From Glaciihabitans sp. (GTDB taxonomy: Bacteria > Actinomycetota > Actinomycetes > Actinomycetales > Microbacteriaceae), in contig JAODBD010000003.1 of the NCBI GenBank assembly GCA_025463785.1, positions 248,001 to 312,000 on the forward strand: DNA of 64,000 bases. Reading direction: 5' to 3'. A program made the position numbers and the translations under genes. The notes under the pieces were generated by a model. That model worked only from the letters and a program-made list of their open reading frames with translations. It searched no databases and was not told the origin of the DNA. This document shows, in pieces, positions 60,850 to 64,000 of the stretch; position 1 is the stretch's first letter; each line of letters opens with the position of its first letter.

Positions 60850-62028
60850 TCAGCTCGCGAGCGGTGCTCCGAGCAGTACGGCCACAATGCCGATCGCACC
60901 TGAGGCCACGATCGCGGTCACCACGCCCCGGCGTAGCGGGAGCAGCCAGACGGCCGCGACGAGCAGCACGCCGACCTGCCACCATTGGCTGAGCGCCAGC
61001 CCAAGAGGCACGGCGGAGCCGAGGATCGCGCCAATCACCGCGGCGCCAGCTCCGGTCAGGAACGCCTGGATTCCCGCGTTGCCGCGCAACCGGTCGAAGT
61101 GCCTCCCTCCGGCGATGACAAAGACGAATGAGGGGGCGAACGCGACGACGGTCGCAAGCAACCCACCGCCGAGCCCGGCCGCCGCATAGCCGATCGCAGC
61201 GACCGTCAAAACGACCGGCCCCGGGGTGACCTGGCCGAGCGCGACGGCATTCAGGAACTGGGTGTTCGTCATCCAGTGGTACGCGGTCACCGCGTCGTGT
61301 TGCATGAGCGGGATGATGACGAACCCGCCACCATAGGACAGCGCCCCCACCTTCAGCGCAACCCAGGACAGCGCCGCCAAGCCGCTCACGCCACCCAATG
61401 GAATGAGGAACGGCAACGCGATGCTGACGGCGCCCCGCGGCGGATGCTTCCGCCAGTCGTGCTGGGAGATCACTTCGATGACGCCAAGAGCGATAAGCAC
61501 GATGACCAGGTACGAGCCAATGGTTGCGCCGGCCGCCATCCCGATGAGGAAGTAGAGAGCCCAGCGGATGCGGGGACCCCGGCCTGCCTCAACCCGTTTC
61601 CAGCTTGCCGGAATCAGCCCTGCACCGGCCTTGATCGCGACAGCGGGCACTGCGGCTCCAGCCCCGGCCGCTGCCCCCAGAATCCACGGAGCAGGATGCC
61701 CGGTCAGGAACAGCACGGAAAGGATGAGGATCAACACCAGCCCGGGGATGATAAAGCACAGCCCACCGATGATGCCCCCGAGCGTCCCGCGAAGCCGCCA
61801 CGCGCAGAAGATCGCCAGCTGCGTTGAGGCGGGCCCCGGCAACAGGTTCGTGGCGGCGATGCCGTCCTCGAACTCTTTCGCGTCGATCCATCCGTACTTT
61901 TCCACGCACAGCTTGCGGAGGAGGGCGATATGGGCTGGCGGCCCCCCGAAGCCGGTGATCCCGATCCGTCCCCATTCCCGCACGATGGTGGGAAGCGAGA
62001 CCCGGGCGGCCGTTTCGACGGGTGTCAC
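60850..62028 (-). CDS. chrA: chromate transporter, two CHR domains
   Basis: The 392-residue protein has two CHR domains: one with GITGFGGPPAHIALLRK and AATNLLPGPASTQLAIF, and one with GALSYGGGFVIIPLMQ and ALGQVTPGPVVLTVAAIGY. ChrA exports chromate, probably in exchange for or in competition with sulfate. Its place beside the sulfate genes fits their shared chemistry. The start is a GTG. The PAP2 gene ends six bases upstream. Confidence 0.93.
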   Translation of the reverse strand: MTPVETAARVSLPTIVREWGRIGITGFGGPPAHIALLRKLCVEKYGWIDAKEFEDGIAATNLLPGPASTQLAIFCAWRLRGTLGGIIGGLCFIIPGLVLILILSVLFLTGHPAPWILGAAAGAGAAVPAVAIKAGAGLIPASWKRVEAGRGPRIRWALYFLIGMAAGATIGSYLVIVLIALGVIEVISQHDWRKHPPRGAVSIALPFLIPLGGVSGLAALSWVALKVGALSYGGGFVIIPLMQHDAVTAYHWMTNTQFLNAVALGQVTPGPVVLTVAAIGYAAAGLGGGLLATVVAFAPSFVFVIAGGRHFDRLRGNAGIQAFLTGAGAAVIGAILGSAVPLGLALSQWWQVGVLLVAAVWLLPLRRGVVTAIVASGAIGIVAVLLGAPLAS

Positions 62029-62034
62029 AGGATG

Positions 62035-62727
62035 TTACGGTGCGAGGCGGAAGATACGCCCGGAGTAGCGGCGCCAGATTGCCTCGATTGCCACGAAGGC
62101 TGCAGCGGCGAACACGAGGGATGCGATTGCATCCGTCGGGTAGTGAATGCCGAGGTAGACACGCGATGCCGCTGTAACAAGCGCGAGCAGTACGGCCAGG
62201 ACCCCGACGATGGTGCGAACGCGTGATTTGGCGATGACCATCGCGATAGCGAATCCGAGTCCGATGGCGAAACAGATGTGGCCGCTCGGGTAGCTGTCGG
62301 GATCGGGGTTGGGCACGAGGGTGTCAGCGAGGGCGGCCGTCGGTCGCGGACGGTGCACGATGATCTTCACCACCTCGCTGCTGAGCCAGGTCCCGAGTAC
62401 CAGGAGCATGAAATGAATGGTGGTACTCCACCGCCGCGTCACAACGTAAATGATTACCGCCGCGACGACGGCAATGATGAGGGCGATCGTCGGGCTGAAC
62501 AGCCAATCCAGGGCAAGTGAAACATCCACCAGCGTTGCGGTTCTGGAAGCCGCGATATCCGCCAGTATGCGGGTTTCCGCAGCCGTTACTGAATGCCCCT
62601 TCGCGACCGCCAGTCCGAAGACAATAACCACGATAGCGACGACGAATGCGGCGACAAGGATGCCGACAAAATGCGCGGTTCGATCTCGAGAGATCGATTT
62701 TCGGGCCTCGGCGCGAGACTGGCTCAT
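62035..62727 (-). CDS. PAP2 family membrane phosphatase
   Basis: The 230-residue protein has five to six membrane segments and the three phosphatase motifs: KIIVHRPRP, YPSGHICFA and SRVYLGIHYPTDAIAS. It dephosphorylates lipid phosphates such as undecaprenyl diphosphate or phosphatidic acid at the membrane. It lies directly before chrA, but a functional connection is not obvious. Confidence 0.93.
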   Translation of the reverse strand: MSQSRAEARKSISRDRTAHFVGILVAAFVVAIVVIVFGLAVAKGHSVTAAETRILADIAASRTATLVDVSLALDWLFSPTIALIIAVVAAVIIYVVTRRWSTTIHFMLLVLGTWLSSEVVKIIVHRPRPTAALADTLVPNPDPDSYPSGHICFAIGLGFAIAMVIAKSRVRTIVGVLAVLLALVTAASRVYLGIHYPTDAIASLVFAAAAFVAIEAIWRRYSGRIFRLAP

Positions 62728-62771
62728 AGGGTTTCCTTACGTCCTTAGGGGCATGGGTTGTCAGCGTGAAC

Positions 62772-63392
62772 CTACCGCAGCCTACCTCCGAGATCGCTGG
62801 CCGAACCGCGAGCAATGTGGATTGCTTCGCGGATTGCGTAGAACACGATGATCAGTGCTGCGACGGGATCAGCCCACCACCAGCCAAACGCCAGATTCAA
62901 GGCCAGTCCGACCAGGACCGCGACGGCCAGCAAGCCATCGATGAAGGTCACCTTTCCCTCGGTGGACAGAACCGGGTTTCCCAGCGCTCGACCGGTGCGC
63001 GCCTTCCCTCCTGCGAGAGCGAACATGACTGCCGCCGTGACCGCAGTCCAGGCGATCCCGGCCGAACTCTGCCCGGCGCGGTGCTGGCCGATGAGCGCGA
63101 TGGTGGATGCGACCAGCAGGTACAGGGCCAGGGCGATGAACGCAACGCCGATAAGCCGCAACGCCACCCGCTGGCGGTGTTCGCCGGTACCCGAGAGCTC
63201 CCAGAGAACCACCACCGAGGCGCCGATCTCGATGAGACTGTCGAGACCGAACCCGGCGAGCGCGACTGAGGATGCCGTGAGCGCGAGAATCGCGAGGACG
63301 ACGACCCCGACGATGTTCCACGCCAAAGTCATCCACTCGAGCATCCGGCCTCGCCGCAGGAGTTGTGCGTGGGGCGTCGGCGCGAGAGTCAT
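62772..63392 (-). CDS. short CDF-like cation transporter (membrane domain only)
   Basis: The 206-residue protein is similar to the one at 46206-46883: six membrane segments, Asp51-x3-Glu55 in GFGLDSLIEIG, and a closing FGWWWADPVAALIIVFYAIRE. The C-terminal domain is missing. It overlaps the stop of the full-length CDF gene upstream (ATGA), so the two may work as a pair. Confidence 0.8.
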   Translation of the reverse strand: MTLAPTPHAQLLRRGRMLEWMTLAWNIVGVVVLAILALTASSVALAGFGLDSLIEIGASVVVLWELSGTGEHRQRVALRLIGVAFIALALYLLVASTIALIGQHRAGQSSAGIAWTAVTAAVMFALAGGKARTGRALGNPVLSTEGKVTFIDGLLAVAVLVGLALNLAFGWWWADPVAALIIVFYAIREAIHIARGSASDLGGRLR

Positions 63393-64000
63393 CGCGGGGT
63401 GGTGGGCGTCGGGGCCGGAGCAGGCGTCGTAACCGCGCGGATGACCACGTCGTCCAGGTTGGGCAGGGCGTGTCCAAGGTGATGTTCGGCCTCGTGTGCG
63501 ATGTCCTCCGCGGCTGACAGCGAGGTGTCGGCAACCTGGATGCTGGCGACGCCATGAAGTCGGTGCCCCACCCAGCGCAACTGCATTCGGGGTATCGAGA
63601 TGACACCTGGAGTGCCAGCAAGTGCGGCTTCGGCTCGCTCGAGGAGCTCGGGATCGATGCCATCCATGAGTCTGCGACCGATGCTGCGCACTGTTCCCCA
63701 TAGGAGGGCGAGGATCGACGCGGCGATGAGGAGTCCGATGATCGGGTCAGCGAGGGGGAAGCCGAGCATCACCCCGATTGCTCCGACGACAACGGAGAGC
63801 GAGGTGAATCCGTCGAGACGCGCATGGACCCCATCCGCGACGAGCGCCGCGGAACCGATCTGCCGGCCAATCCTGATTCGGTAGATCGCGACGGCTTCGT
63901 TTCCGACAAAGCCGATGACACCTGCGACGACCACCCACCCCAGATTGTGAAGCGTCTGCGGATGTATGAGGCGGCTGATCGCCTCCCAGCCGGCGACAAT
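63389..64000 (-). CDS. CDF family cation efflux protein (5' end beyond the window)
   Basis: At least 203 residues of a frame that is still open at the right edge. It has the second CDF metal site HARLD (HxxxD) in VADGVHARLDGFTSL, then LADPIIGLLIAASILALL, and a complete cytoplasmic domain (RWVGHRLHGVASIQVADTSLS) with metal-binding histidines. It should export Zn, Co or Cd. The first membrane segments, with the other HxxxD, lie outside the window. Confidence 0.9.
   Translation of the reverse strand: MVAGWEAISRLIHPQTLHNLGWVVVAGVIGFVGNEAVAIYRIRIGRQIGSAALVADGVHARLDGFTSLSVVVGAIGVMLGFPLADPIIGLLIAASILALLWGTVRSIGRRLMDGIDPELLERAEAALAGTPGVISIPRMQLRWVGHRLHGVASIQVADTSLSAAEDIAHEAEHHLGHALPNLDDVVIRAVTTPAPAPTPTTPR

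Overview
The window is a densely packed, high-GC stretch of chromosome with no rRNA, tRNA, CRISPR array or transposase that I could recognise. Four-base ATGA/GTGA overlaps, frequent GTG starts, a CmtR-type ArsR regulator, an FdxA-type 7Fe ferredoxin, an FprA-type reductase and an Fe-S APS-reductase sulfate pathway all point to an actinobacterium. Gene style suggests Microbacteriaceae or a near relative; that family-level guess is inference only.

Positions 1-10250 hold a compact catabolic locus: an MmgE/PrpD protein (cut by the window edge), an ornithine-cyclodeaminase-like enzyme, an M24 metallohydrolase, a ferric/spermidine-type ABC importer with its own lipoprotein, an IclR regulator, an RraA-like aldolase, a gamma-glutamyltranspeptidase and a RidA protein. 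A 15-bp pseudo-palindrome occurs in tandem pairs, always 20 bp apart, in front of all three promoter regions, so the locus is probably one IclR regulon. Positions 10264-16575 hold a VOC-GntR-aldehyde dehydrogenase operon divergent from a fused E1 alpha/beta plus E2 of a 2-oxoacid dehydrogenase complex.

Positions 16612-23314 hold a class-IV aminotransferase-fold protein without a single lysine, a second ferric-type ABC importer, a COG4280-like membrane protein and a ChrB-like protein. A CTAAC-N4-GTTAG motif sits before both the importer and the membrane protein. Positions 23388-27055 are rearranged: an 88-bp direct repeat brackets a small TetR/DUF1772 module and leaves a chimeric gene remnant. 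Positions 27095-30164 carry an acyltransferase, a membrane protein and an Fpg/Nei glycosylase.

Positions 30177-41212 combine a sugar-type operon (TIM-barrel isomerase, DUF993, Gfo/Idh/MocA dehydrogenase, LacI) with an amine module (GntR, copper amine oxidase, aldehyde dehydrogenase, APC permease). Matching GGAAAG-N2-CTTTCC sites tie the two together. Pseudouridine degradation (psuG-psuK) follows, then a nucleotidyltransferase-like protein and MarR, a CmtR heavy-metal operon (44869-47233) and an orphan PD-(D/E)xK-like protein.

From 58422 down to 48353 runs one ten-gene sulfur operon: sulfite reductase, cysH, cysD, cysN, an SsuABC-type importer, ferredoxin-NADP reductase, ferredoxin and a thioredoxin-reductase-like flavoprotein. 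A sirohydrochlorin chelatase lies upstream, and divergent cobA serves siroheme synthesis. The window ends with a ChrA chromate transporter, a PAP2 phosphatase and two CDF-type cation transporter genes, the last one cut by the edge.
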